Shown here: positions 1 to 8,300 of the stretch, piece by piece
How positions within the stretch are numbered: the stretch's first letter is position 1
Layout of the letters: the number at the start of each line of letters is the position of its first letter
From: Pseudomonadota bacterium
Lineage (GTDB): Bacteria > Myxococcota_A > UBA9042
NCBI GenBank assembly: GCA_005792545.1
Contig: SXRM01000088.1
Coordinates: forward strand, 1-33,799
DNA: 33,799 bases
Reading direction: 5' to 3'
Program-made: the position numbers and the translations under genes
The notes under the pieces: generated by a model
The model's input: the letters and a program-made list of their open reading frames with translations, nothing else
Told to the model about the DNA's origin: nothing
The model's database searches: none

Positions 1-156
1 CCGGATCAGGCAAAAGAGCAGGTCGGTAGCCAAGGGGCGGCGACCTTCGCATGCTTTGCCAAAACAAAACAGCCACTTGTAAGTTAGATGTCTAATGCAT
101 TGAAATTAGGATTGAATCGCCGATCTGTTTCCCGTGGGTAGTCTGCGCCGCCCGCC

Positions 157-1596
157 TCACGGCCCCGTCGCCACCTCAAACACAATCTGCGGCTGCACCC
201 ACGCATTGTTGGTGATGCGCACCACCGCTTGCCCGGGGCTGCCGCCGGGCGCCCGCAGGACCGTGAAGGTCGCCTTGCCGTTGACCTCAACCGTCGCCGG
301 ATTGGCCTCTGAGGGCTTGCCCGCGCCGTCCTTGGTCAAGGGCTCGAGGTCGCTCAGGTCGAGCGAAAAGCCCGTCGCGGTGGTCAGCGCCGCGTCGAGC
401 GAGATGTCGGTCACGACCACTGGCACGCTGCCGCAGTTCTTCAGGGTGACTTCGGCTGACCCGGCCATCGCGCCAGGCCCGGCCTTGCCAAAGGAGTACT
501 TGCCGTTAGGCGTGATGCACAGGGCCGGCACGCCCAGATACGCCTGTACTGTGCAGGTCAACGGCCCTAATCCCGCCGCATCGGTCACGAACTTCAGCAC
601 CCCGGATTTCGGCTTGTCGTTTTTGGGGGTGAACCGGAGGTCCACTTGCACCGCGCCGCCGGGCGGTAGCATCCACGGCAGATCGATGGCCCAAAACGTG
701 CCGCCCGCGAGCCAGTCTTCATCGCTCGGGACGCTCGTCACCCGTTGCACGGCGAAGTCCGGGGGCAAGTTCAGCAGGTCGATAGCCAGGACACGCGCCG
801 GCGCAGTGCCGAGGTTCGTCAGCACGACCTTGTGGATACTGGCGTAGCCTTGCTGAGTATAAGGAATGAGCATTTCGCTCGGTTGCAGATTCAAGGCCGG
901 AGCGCCGGGTTGGATGGCAATGTCGACGGTCAATGTCCTGTCAGCCGGGTCCCCGACGCCGCGGAGGTGCAGTTCAAGGCGTGCCGACCGTGGCAGGTTG
1001 TCTGCTGGTAAGTAGGTCAAGACGATGGTCTCGACGTCGGCTTGCCCGACTTTGGGGCTGATGCCCTTGGGCACGACCGCCGACCACTTCGCAGCCTTGC
1101 ACGGCACACCATCAGCGGTCCCCCGAAAACAGCCTGCAGCTGGGGGGGCTTCGGTGGCTGCATAAAGGAACTCGACTTTCTTGATGACAAGGGCTGCTGC
1201 CCAGGGAAGCGATCGTACGTTGTGTAGCGCCAACTCCAGTTGGTTTGATTGGCCAGCCACCACGCTCCAGATCAGTTTGGAGTGGTTTGCCACCAACTTG
1301 CCGTTGTCCATGCGATGCAACATGGGCAGGGCCCCGCACTCCGGCATGATGGCGCCCATGGATGGATCACCAGCAACGCAGGCGTACTCCGACGACCCCT
1401 GGATTTGACCTGAGTTCGCCGTACTGCTCCCGGCATTGACCCGCACTTCCTCACCCGTCCGATACCACCCAAACTCACAGCCCGTAATCCCACCAACGAC
1501 GAATGCGGCCGCCAAGAACACGCCAAACCGGCCTCGCCAGCCGTCTGCGCACATGCGTTTGTCCAGCCAGTTCCGCATCGACGCCTCACACCCCAA
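157..1596 (-). CDS. Predicted lipoprotein with Ig-like (choice-of-anchor-D/HYDIN-like) domains
   Basis: I do not recognise a named protein. The 479-residue product opens with a basic stretch, a hydrophobic run and a lipobox ending ITGC (Cys40, or Cys34 if Met7 at 1578 is the start), so an outer-membrane or periplasmic lipoprotein is likely. The rest reads as about three beta-sandwich units, roughly residues 95-215, 225-355 and 358-479. They carry the 'VxLTNxGxxPxxV' and 'FTPKNDKPKSGxLxF' style segments seen in anchor-D/ASPM-SPD2-Hydin domains of secreted bacterial proteins. Two Cys near residues 360-390 could form disulfides. The start overlaps the end of the upstream minus-strand gene by about 10 bases; Met7 would instead leave a small gap, and I cannot decide between them. 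The role is unknown; scaffold or adhesion is inference. Confidence 0.75.
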   Translation of the reverse strand: MGCEASMRNWLDKRMCADGWRGRFGVFLAAAFVVGGITGCEFGWYRTGEEVRVNAGSSTANSGQIQGSSEYACVAGDPSMGAIMPECGALPMLHRMDNGKLVANHSKLIWSVVAGQSNQLELALHNVRSLPWAAALVIKKVEFLYAATEAPPAAGCFRGTADGVPCKAAKWSAVVPKGISPKVGQADVETIVLTYLPADNLPRSARLELHLRGVGDPADRTLTVDIAIQPGAPALNLQPSEMLIPYTQQGYASIHKVVLTNLGTAPARVLAIDLLNLPPDFAVQRVTSVPSDEDWLAGGTFWAIDLPWMLPPGGAVQVDLRFTPKNDKPKSGVLKFVTDAAGLGPLTCTVQAYLGVPALCITPNGKYSFGKAGPGAMAGSAEVTLKNCGSVPVVVTDISLDAALTTATGFSLDLSDLEPLTKDGAGKPSEANPATVEVNGKATFTVLRAPGGSPGQAVVRITNNAWVQPQIVFEVATGP

Positions 1597-2413
1597 ACAA
1601 CCCGCTCAAACTCATCCCCGGCACCAACCCATCGTAGTCCTTCAAGAACGCCTTGAACCGCGGCGGCACCTCGCTCTGCAGCTTGGCGTCGATCTCCTTG
1701 CGGATCGACTCGAACTTGACGTCTGGCACATTGCCCGACACCGGCTGGCCCATTGCCAGGCCCAGCAGCTGCCCCAGCGCCGCCAGCCCCTGCACCGCGC
1801 CCTCTGCCGACAGGTCGTAGTCGAACGTGAACGCGCCGCCCTTGCGCACCGTCACCCCGTGCATGTCCAGCTCTTTGAACTCCTTGAACATGCCCTCGGC
1901 CGGCCGGATCTGGATGCCTTTCGCCCCCGCGCGCAGCGACAGCGACTCGATGGCCGGCTTGGCCAGCGCCCCCGAACCCTGCGCCGACAGGTCGATCGGC
2001 GTGCCGCGGGCGATGATGAGCTGTAGCCCGCTGTCGCCCAGCGGCGCGATGAAGTCGTCGGGCATCGACACGTCCAGGCTCGCCGACGGGGCGCTCAGTT
2101 TGCCCGCCATGCCTGCGCCCGCGCTACCTGCAGCTCCGCCACCGGTAAACTCGAACATCTTGGTCATTTGCCCAATCGTGCCGGTGAGATGCGGGTCGCG
2201 CTGCGGCGAATAGCCGGCCTGCTGGATGGCGCGCGGCAGTAGCGGCTTTAACTTCTGGTCCAGCACCTTCTCGACTTTCCATTTGCCAATGCGGCCGATG
2301 ATGCCGAACAGATCGACGCCGTCGCTGGCCACGTCGGCCACGAACTTGGCCTCGGCGAAGCTCCAGCGCACGCTGTTGATGCGCACGTCGGGCCGGTTGT
2401 CGACCTTGACCAA
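1586..2413 (-). CDS. Hypothetical protein, C-terminal portion of a frame-broken gene
   Basis: This open frame encodes 275 residues from a TTG codon, but protein-like sequence continues upstream of it to about 2470, where the frame meets a TGA (2471-2473). It reads in frame as ...LGYGGLSFGADPGI before the TTG. The N-terminal part of the same protein lies in another frame (2451-2705, listed separately). The product is soluble-looking, alternating beta strands with Gly/Ala loops (residues about 90-105), and ends in a helical segment with KDYDGLVPG. I see no signal peptide, membrane helix or catalytic motif. It is followed at once by the lipoprotein gene at 157-1596 (about 10-base overlap), so the two are probably co-transcribed. 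I do not recognise the family. Confidence 0.6.
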   Translation of the reverse strand: MVKVDNRPDVRINSVRWSFAEAKFVADVASDGVDLFGIIGRIGKWKVEKVLDQKLKPLLPRAIQQAGYSPQRDPHLTGTIGQMTKMFEFTGGGAAGSAGAGMAGKLSAPSASLDVSMPDDFIAPLGDSGLQLIIARGTPIDLSAQGSGALAKPAIESLSLRAGAKGIQIRPAEGMFKEFKELDMHGVTVRKGGAFTFDYDLSAEGAVQGLAALGQLLGLAMGQPVSGNVPDVKFESIRKEIDAKLQSEVPPRFKAFLKDYDGLVPGMSLSGLFGV

Positions 2414-2450
2414 GATGCCGGGGTCGGCACCGAACGACAGGCCGCCATAG

Positions 2451-2705
2451 CCCAGCGACGCTGCCGCCCATCACCGATTTCTGTGCGGTCTGCACGGCTT
2501 CGCCGCCGCTGCGCGGCACCGCCATGCCGCCTTGCACCGCGGCTTGTGGCGGCGGCTGAACTCCGGCGCGCTGCTGTTGATAGGGCATGCCGCGCAGCGC
2601 ATCGGCCTGCGGGGGCGCGGCAGCCGGCGCGGTTGTTGGCGCGCGCGCGGCACCTGCGGGCTGTGCGGCGGGTTGTGGGCGGGTGGTCTGGGCGGCGGCG
2701 GGCAT
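2451..2705 (-). pseudogene. N-terminal Ala/Pro/Gln-rich part of the same gene, separated by a frameshift
   Basis: An ATG at 2705, preceded by GAGG five bases upstream, opens a frame giving about 80 residues rich in Ala, Pro and Gln, with a short LRGMPYQQQRAGVQP motif and then AQKSVMGGSVAG. After that the frame degenerates into Arg-rich nonsense, while the neighbouring frame becomes convincing. Removing one base from the CCC at 2451-2453 (plus strand) joins the two as ...GGSVAGYGGLSFGADPG..., a natural-looking junction. The break is therefore either a real one-base insertion or a sequencing/assembly error; if an error, the gene is 1586-2705. The LRGM-type motif reminds me of Ala/Pro-rich leaders in some myxobacterial secreted proteins, but this is from memory and weak. 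Confidence 0.5.
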
Positions 2706-2893
2706 CGAAACCTCGGGCCGCGCCGGATGCCGCGGTCTGCCGCAAGGATGGCGCACAGGGGCGCGCCGGGCAAGGCGAATCGGCGGCGCTGGGGTCAAGC
2801 GGCCCGGGCCTGCTGCCTTTTGAGGCCCCTTGCTCAGCGCCGCAGGCTGCCCTACCTTGGCCGCCCGCGCGGGTCGCGGTGCAGGGCAGGGCC

Positions 2894-3379
2894 ATGTTGG
2901 GACTCGGATTCGGCAAACCGCTGGCCGTCGGCAGCCAGGCCCCCGACTTTACGCTGCCAGACCAGGACGGGCGGCCGACGGTGCTGTCCGAGGCCCTCAA
3001 GGCCGGCCCAGCTGTCGTGTACTTCTACCCGCGCGACGACACGCCGGGCTGTACAGCCGAGGCCTGCAAGTTCCGCGACGACTACCAGGATTTCACCGAC
3101 GCGGGCGCGCAGGTGTTCGGCGTCAGCGACGACGACGTCGCCACCCACAAGCGCTTCGCCGAGCGCCATCGCCTGCCATTCCGGCTGCTGGCCGACACCG
3201 ACAACGCGGTGCACAAGGCCTATGGCCTGCAAGCGGCGCTGGGTCTGTTGCGCGGCCGCGTCACCTACGTCATCGACCGCCAGGGCATCGTCCGCCACAG
3301 CTTCGACGCCCGCATCAACGCCGTGGCGCACGTTCGCGATGCCTTGAAGGTCTTGCGCGCGCTCAAGGAGACGCCATGA
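2894..3379 (+). CDS. bcp: Peroxiredoxin, BCP/PrxQ type
   Basis: Thiol peroxidase of the BCP (PrxQ) class, 161 residues, close to the usual 150-160. It reduces hydrogen and organic peroxides with electrons from thioredoxin, normally in the cytoplasm. The thioredoxin fold is clear: GSQAPDFTLPDQDG at 13-26, YFYPRDDTPGCT at 43-54 with peroxidatic Cys53, and Cys58 five residues later as the likely resolving Cys (the Cys45/Cys50 spacing of E. coli BCP). VTYVIDRQGIVRH forms a typical late strand. The ATG at 2894 is preceded by GGGCAGGG; the longer upstream open frame is low-complexity and not part of the protein. Its TGA overlaps the ATG of the next gene (ATGA, 3376-3379), so the two are translationally coupled. 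Confidence 0.95.
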   Translation: MLGLGFGKPLAVGSQAPDFTLPDQDGRPTVLSEALKAGPAVVYFYPRDDTPGCTAEACKFRDDYQDFTDAGAQVFGVSDDDVATHKRFAERHRLPFRLLADTDNAVHKAYGLQAALGLLRGRVTYVIDRQGIVRHSFDARINAVAHVRDALKVLRALKETP

Positions 3380-5133
3380 CCCGCCTGCCCAACGCCGAAC
3401 CGTGGTCCGCGCTCGACCCCAAGCCGCCCCTGCCGCTGCTGGTGGTCCACTTGCGCGGCACCCAGGCAGAGATGGGGCGCCAGCACGGCGAAATCTTGAA
3501 GCAACACGGCGGCTGGGAACGCGCTATCGCCTACTATCCCAACATGGTCGAGCAGATGTTGCGGGGCAGCGCGATTCGCCCGGCCGATCGGGTAGTTCCA
3601 GCGCTGGCCCGACCGGCACTGAACGCCCTGGCCCGCAAGCTCTACAAAGACCGGCCGACTGATTTGCATGAGCGTACGTTGGCGTTCATGACCGCACTCG
3701 GGCTCGAGGCCCGGCAGGCCCAGTACATCCTGGCGATGGACATGTTCCAGAACGCCATCGGCATCGCCGGTCGCCACCTGCTGGGGCCGTTTGGCGACCC
3801 GTGGATTCGCCGCGGTGTTCCAGCGTGCAGCACGTTGATGGCCTGGGGCGCGGCGACCGTCGACGGCAAGCTGATTCATGGCCGCAACTTCGACTTTCCA
3901 GGCGTCGGTGTGTGGGACGCGGCGCCGGAGCTGGTGTTCTGCACGCCGGACCAGGGTCTGCGCTACGGGTTTGCGACCTGCCGCGGCGCCGACGTGGCGG
4001 CGATTAGCAGCTTCAACGAAGCCGGGCTGGTGGTGACGCCGCACACACGCTTGCACAAAGACATCGCGTTTTCGGGCGCAGCCATCGCCGACCTGTGCCA
4101 TGACATCGTGCGCAAGTGCCGAACCATTGCCGAGGCCGAGGCTGTCGTGCGCGAGCGCAAGGTGGCTTCGACGTGGGGCATCGCGGTGTCGTCGGGCGCA
4201 GAGGGCAAGGCGGCGGTCATTGAAGCGCACGCGGCCGGTGTGGGGATCACCTACGCCGACGGCGACCGGCCGTATAAGACCTGCACCAACCACTACCTGG
4301 CCACGTCGCTGCGCCACCGCGAGCTGGCCCCGGCACCCGGTTGGACCTGGCATACCCACAGCCGCAAGAAGCGCCTGGAGCAAGCCGGCCAGCAGGCCCT
4401 GGACGGCGACCGCCTGACGCCGCTGGCGCTGTTTCGCTGGCTCGGCGACCGCCACGATGCCGACCAGCCGACCCTCGAGCGCGCGGCGGGCGGCGTGTTG
4501 GCACAGTCCACAGGTGTGCATACCGTCGTGGTCGAGCCTGAAGCGCGGGTCGTGCACCTGTCGGTGGGGCGCTGTCCGTCGGGCCGTGGCGAAGTGCAGT
4601 CGGTCGCCTGGGATTGGAGCGCGCCCATTGGTGGCGTGCAAATTCAGGCCGCGCCGAGCCTGCCGACCGCCAGCGACTCGGTCTACGACGGCGATACGGC
4701 GGCGGGTCACGCGTACCGGCACTACCTGCGGGCGGCGCAATTGGAGGCTCAGGGATCCAAGCCCAAGCCGGTCGAAGACGAGCTGCTGACTGCCGTGCAG
4801 TTGGCGCCCAACGACCCGACTTTCTTGTTGTTGGCGGGTGCGGTTGCCCTGCGGCGCAAGGATCTCGCGACTGCGTACAAGCGCTTTGACCTTGGCGCGG
4901 CAGTCGAGACCTCGCCGTTTGCCAAGGGTCGGCTGCACCTGTGGGCCATGCGGGTCGCGCGACACTTGCCCGACCGCGACGGCGAAGAGCGCCACCGGCA
5001 GGCGCTGTTGGGTTTACAGCACCCGCTACTGGGCTTGCTGCGCGACCAGGCACGTCACGAGCGCGACAAGCCGTGGAGCAAGCGTCGGCTGACCGGGTGC
5101 CCGCTGCATACGCTTTTGGGGGATATCGGGTAG
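3376..5133 (+). CDS. C45-family (acyl-transferase-like) Ntn hydrolase with C-terminal helical-repeat tail
   Basis: Predicted N-terminal-nucleophile cysteine hydrolase of the C45 group, related to isopenicillin-N acyltransferase and acid-ceramidase-like amidases. These self-process before a Cys and act on amide or acyl-amide bonds. The product is 585 residues. An N-terminal helical part (1-148) with RGTQAEMGRQHGE precedes Cys151 in GVPACSTLMAWG, the expected nucleophile, followed by DGKLIHGRNFDFPG (163-176), where Asn171/Asp173 match the family's conserved region. NEAGLVVTPHT and TCTNHY also fit. From about residue 430 the sequence becomes helical and Ala/Leu-rich with TPR-like spacing, which is extra relative to minimal C45 enzymes. 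No signal peptide is visible, so it is probably cytoplasmic. It overlaps the peroxiredoxin stop by ATGA. The substrate cannot be told from sequence. Confidence 0.85.
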   Translation: MTRLPNAEPWSALDPKPPLPLLVVHLRGTQAEMGRQHGEILKQHGGWERAIAYYPNMVEQMLRGSAIRPADRVVPALARPALNALARKLYKDRPTDLHERTLAFMTALGLEARQAQYILAMDMFQNAIGIAGRHLLGPFGDPWIRRGVPACSTLMAWGAATVDGKLIHGRNFDFPGVGVWDAAPELVFCTPDQGLRYGFATCRGADVAAISSFNEAGLVVTPHTRLHKDIAFSGAAIADLCHDIVRKCRTIAEAEAVVRERKVASTWGIAVSSGAEGKAAVIEAHAAGVGITYADGDRPYKTCTNHYLATSLRHRELAPAPGWTWHTHSRKKRLEQAGQQALDGDRLTPLALFRWLGDRHDADQPTLERAAGGVLAQSTGVHTVVVEPEARVVHLSVGRCPSGRGEVQSVAWDWSAPIGGVQIQAAPSLPTASDSVYDGDTAAGHAYRHYLRAAQLEAQGSKPKPVEDELLTAVQLAPNDPTFLLLAGAVALRRKDLATAYKRFDLGAAVETSPFAKGRLHLWAMRVARHLPDRDGEERHRQALLGLQHPLLGLLRDQARHERDKPWSKRRLTGCPLHTLLGDIG

Positions 5134-5302
5134 GCAGCGCCGCGGCGAGAGGGTGCGCAGTCCCAGGCCCGGATACCGAGCGCCGACCGACGGCACCAAC
5201 GTTGGGCCAGGCACTGGCAGCAATTTTACCAGGTTGAACATTTGGCCGTGCCTTGCGCCCGGCGAGCGCACAGGCTCCTAGGCCCCCGTCACCAAGGCCG
5301 CC
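5134..5302 (+). other. Intergenic gap between the two Ntn hydrolase genes
   Basis: About 170 bases of GC-rich sequence without a convincing gene, terminator hairpin or promoter. An AAGG at 5294-5297 sits five bases before the ATG at 5303 and is the best ribosome-binding site candidate for the penicillin-acylase gene. Confidence 0.4.
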
Positions 5303-8107
5303 ATGCCCACCTTGTCCCGCTTCGCCACGCGTCTCGCCCAATTCATCCTGACCGAAGGCCGAAGCCATCGGTCAGGACTCACTTGGCGTGTGGGTCGCCA
5401 GCTCGGGTCCCGTTTGGCCGACTGGCGGCTCCGTCGCGGACGCGGCCTTGTCAATTGGTCACCCTGTATGGTGTGCCTGCTGATCGCCGCCTGTGCCGCC
5501 AAAGCACCGCCGGCCGAACCAGTCCCTGGCCCGTTGCTCGCCATCCGCCTCGCCAACCCAGTCCAAGTCGACCGCGACGCCCGCGGCATGGCACACGTCT
5601 ACGCCTACGGCATGGGCGACCTGCTGTTTGCGCAAGGCTACGAGACCGCGCGCGACCGCTTGCTGCACATGGAGTACTGGCGGCGCTTTGCCTACGGCAC
5701 CCGCGCCCAGCTGTGGGGGGCCAAGTTTGCCGAAGACGACGGCGCCAAGCGCGCGGTGGATTTTCGGGGTCTCGCGACCCAGAACCTGGCATGGCTCGAC
5801 CAGAACCACCCGCGGATCGGGCAGTTGCTGCGCTCGTACGCGCACGGCGTCAACACTGCGCTGGCCGACTTCAAGGCGGGCCGCAATGGGCTCAAGCGCC
5901 CGGCTGACCTGGATCGCATCGAAAAAGACTGGTGGCCCGAGCCGTGGTCGCCGGTCGACAGCCTCGCGCTCGGCCGGGCGCTGGTGTTCAGCCAGAACTT
6001 TGGCGGCGACATGGAACTGGTCGTGTACGCCTGCAAGTTCTTGATGGGCGCTGAAAAGTTCCACGACATCTTCCGCTTTCAGCCGCTGTATCCGTCGCAC
6101 ATCTTGGAAGACGGCGCGCCGTTTGCGCAGCAGCACTTCAGCCTGGCCAGCGATGGCGCGGCGGCTCATGCCCTGCCGTTTGGACCCACGGTCGCGACGC
6201 CATTGCGCACGCCGGGCAACCGCAGCTACACGCCCGAGCAGCGACAGGTGATTGCCACGGCCCTCGCCCAGCTGGCCCAGGCTTCGGCGCAGCTCGCCGG
6301 CCGGCAGCGACCCGGCGAAATGGGCGGCAGCAACGCCTGGGTGGTCGCCGGCAACCACGCCGCCGAAGGGCCAGGGGCGCTGTCGTGCAACGACCCCCAC
6401 ATGAACATCGAGATGCCGTCGCGCCTGTACCCGATGCACCTGACCGACCTCGCGCGCGGTGGCAACGGCGTCTTTGGCCACACATTGCCGGGCGTGCCGT
6501 GGTCGGTGTTCGGTCACACCGACCAGCTGGCCTGGGGCATCACCAACAGCTACGTCGATGCCACCGATCTGTACCTCGAAGTACCTTGCGAGGGCGAAAA
6601 AGGCGTGCTGCTCAAGGGTACTTGCGTGCCTTTTGTCACCCGCGACGAGACGATTCTGGTGCGCCCGGACGGCGGCAAGGTCGCCGACAGCAAGGTGCAG
6701 AGCAAGAAGGTGCGCTGGGTGCCCCACCACGGCCCGGTGCTCAACGATCTGGTGCCGCCGCTCATCGCAGCCGCCTTGTCGGGTCAGGGCATCGTGCTGT
6801 CGGCGCGCTGGTCCGGGTTTCGCACCGACAGCAGTGAGGCGGTGGCGCTGGACAAGCTGCTGACCGCCGCGGACCTGGACCAGGGCCTCGCGGCATTGCA
6901 GAATTTCAACGGCGGCGTGATGAACTGGACGCTCGGCGACGCCAAAGGTCGCGTGGCGTACGTGGCCGCGGGCGGCTGGCCGCAGCGCGCGCAAACGGCC
7001 AAGGCGCAGCCGCCCTGGGATCCGCTGCCGGGCGACGGCGCGGGTGAGTGGACGGGCATCGCGCCGTTTGCGCAGGTGCCCAAGCTCGTGGACCCCAAGA
7101 AGGGCTTTGCCGTCACCGCCAACCACCAGCAGGGTCCGCAGGCCAACGACAACGACCTGACCAACGACGCGGTGTATTTCGCGCATTTCCAGGACCTCGG
7201 CAGCCGCGGCCATCGCATCACCAAGCGGCTGGTCGAGCTGACGACCGCTGGCAAGCTGACGCTGGACCAGGTGGCGGCACTGCAAGTCGACGACCACGCG
7301 CAGTTGGCCGACGCCTACCTGCCGCACCTGTTGCCGCTCGAGGCCACGATTTGTGCCGCGAGCGCGGTGCAGTGCGATGCGCTCGGGGTGCTCAAGGCCT
7401 GGAATCGCCGGCAAGACGTCGACTCAGCCGGCGCAGCGGTGTTTGGCGCCTGGTACAACCATCTAGTGCGCGAGGCGATTGCCGACGACATTCCGGCGCC
7501 GCTGCTGCCGCTCGGTCGCGGCTACCTCGCTGCCATCGGCGGCCGCACCATCGCGGCGTGGCTGCGCACGGGGTCCGGCGCGACCGCCTGGTGGGACAAC
7601 GCCAGCACGCCCAAGCAAGAGACGGCGACCGACGTCCTGCTGTCGTCGTTTGCGCACGCGGTGGATCAAGTGGCCAGTCACTATGCCGTAGATCCCGCCA
7701 AGGCGGCCAAGCCTGCGCAGTGGCGCTGGGGCGACCTGCACCAGGTCCGCTTCAAGAACGTGCTGTTCGACGAACTGTCGCTGGGTCCATTGCCGACCGG
7801 CGGCGGCCATCGCACCGTGCAAGCAGCGGACTATCCGGTGGTCGAGACCGATGGCGCGCCGGCCAAGCTGCCGTGGCTGACCACTGAGGGCGCGGTGTTT
7901 CGGCTGTGCGTGCAGCTTGCCTCGCCTTCACGCGCAGTGCAGGCCTTGTCAGGTGGTGTCGCGGCCGACTCGGCGCACCCGCACTTCAAGTCGCAGGCGG
8001 CCGATTGGCTGGCGACCAAGACCGTTGCGTTGCCGTGGACCCGGGCTGAGGTGGATGCCGCCGCCGTGCTGCGCGTGCAACTGGCCAAGGGGCTGGGTGC
8101 GCCCTGA
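5303..8107 (+). CDS. Penicillin-acylase-family (S45) Ntn amidohydrolase, predicted lipoprotein
   Basis: Ntn serine hydrolase of the S45 family, which includes penicillin G acylase and PvdQ-type acyl-homoserine-lactone acylases. These hydrolyse side-chain amides after autocatalytic cleavage into alpha and beta chains. The 934-residue frame has the alpha-chain hallmark LLFAQGYETARDRLLHMEYW near 107-126 and the processing site GEMGGSNAWVV, placing the nucleophile at Ser343. ALSCNDPHM and PGVPWSVFGHTDQLAWGIT follow in the expected order. MVCLLIAACA near 56-65 is a hydrophobic run with a lipobox (Cys64), so export and lipidation are likely. The start is uncertain: ATG 5303 has an AAGG five bases upstream but gives a long basic leader; GTG 5390 or ATG 5468 would shorten it. 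The substrate is unknown. Confidence 0.9.
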   Translation: MPTLSRFATRLAQFILTEGRSHRSGLTWRVGRQLGSRLADWRLRRGRGLVNWSPCMVCLLIAACAAKAPPAEPVPGPLLAIRLANPVQVDRDARGMAHVYAYGMGDLLFAQGYETARDRLLHMEYWRRFAYGTRAQLWGAKFAEDDGAKRAVDFRGLATQNLAWLDQNHPRIGQLLRSYAHGVNTALADFKAGRNGLKRPADLDRIEKDWWPEPWSPVDSLALGRALVFSQNFGGDMELVVYACKFLMGAEKFHDIFRFQPLYPSHILEDGAPFAQQHFSLASDGAAAHALPFGPTVATPLRTPGNRSYTPEQRQVIATALAQLAQASAQLAGRQRPGEMGGSNAWVVAGNHAAEGPGALSCNDPHMNIEMPSRLYPMHLTDLARGGNGVFGHTLPGVPWSVFGHTDQLAWGITNSYVDATDLYLEVPCEGEKGVLLKGTCVPFVTRDETILVRPDGGKVADSKVQSKKVRWVPHHGPVLNDLVPPLIAAALSGQGIVLSARWSGFRTDSSEAVALDKLLTAADLDQGLAALQNFNGGVMNWTLGDAKGRVAYVAAGGWPQRAQTAKAQPPWDPLPGDGAGEWTGIAPFAQVPKLVDPKKGFAVTANHQQGPQANDNDLTNDAVYFAHFQDLGSRGHRITKRLVELTTAGKLTLDQVAALQVDDHAQLADAYLPHLLPLEATICAASAVQCDALGVLKAWNRRQDVDSAGAAVFGAWYNHLVREAIADDIPAPLLPLGRGYLAAIGGRTIAAWLRTGSGATAWWDNASTPKQETATDVLLSSFAHAVDQVASHYAVDPAKAAKPAQWRWGDLHQVRFKNVLFDELSLGPLPTGGGHRTVQAADYPVVETDGAPAKLPWLTTEGAVFRLCVQLASPSRAVQALSGGVAADSAHPHFKSQAADWLATKTVALPWTRAEVDAAAVLRVQLAKGLGAP

Positions 8108-8144
8108 CACCACTGCGGCTGGCCTTGAGGACTGCGGCCTGGCT

Positions 8145-8207
8145 TGTCCCTGCCCCTGCCCCTGGCCCTGCCCCTGCCCCTGGCCTGTCCCTGCCCCTGC
8201 CCCTGGC
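8145..8207 (+). repeat. Low-complexity CCCTGC-type repeat tract
   Basis: A 63-base pyrimidine-rich tract built of TGCCCC-like hexamers. A 22-base segment at 8145-8166 recurs exactly at 8186-8207, with a similar shorter copy between. It lies between the stop of the penicillin-acylase gene (8107) and the ATG at 8301. The frame through it encodes only Pro/Ala/Cys repeats, so I take it as non-coding. Confidence 0.75.
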
Positions 8208-8300
8208 TCCGTGCCGCTGTCAGCGCCCCCGCCTTGCCGACAAGCGGCCTCGTCCGCGACAATCGTGCCCGCGCCGGACGCGCAATCCGTACCCAGCCCC

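Noticed and set aside
1..156. Gene or regulatory element at the left edge
   Set aside because: Slightly AT-richer non-coding sequence after the lipoprotein stop; no convincing motif seen.
3265..4995. Long minus-strand open frame opposite the C45 hydrolase
   Set aside because: Arg/His/Gln-rich shadow frame typical of GC-rich DNA; the plus-strand gene has clear family motifs.
5459..7414. Long minus-strand open frame opposite the penicillin acylase
   Set aside because: Antisense shadow of a well-supported S45 gene.
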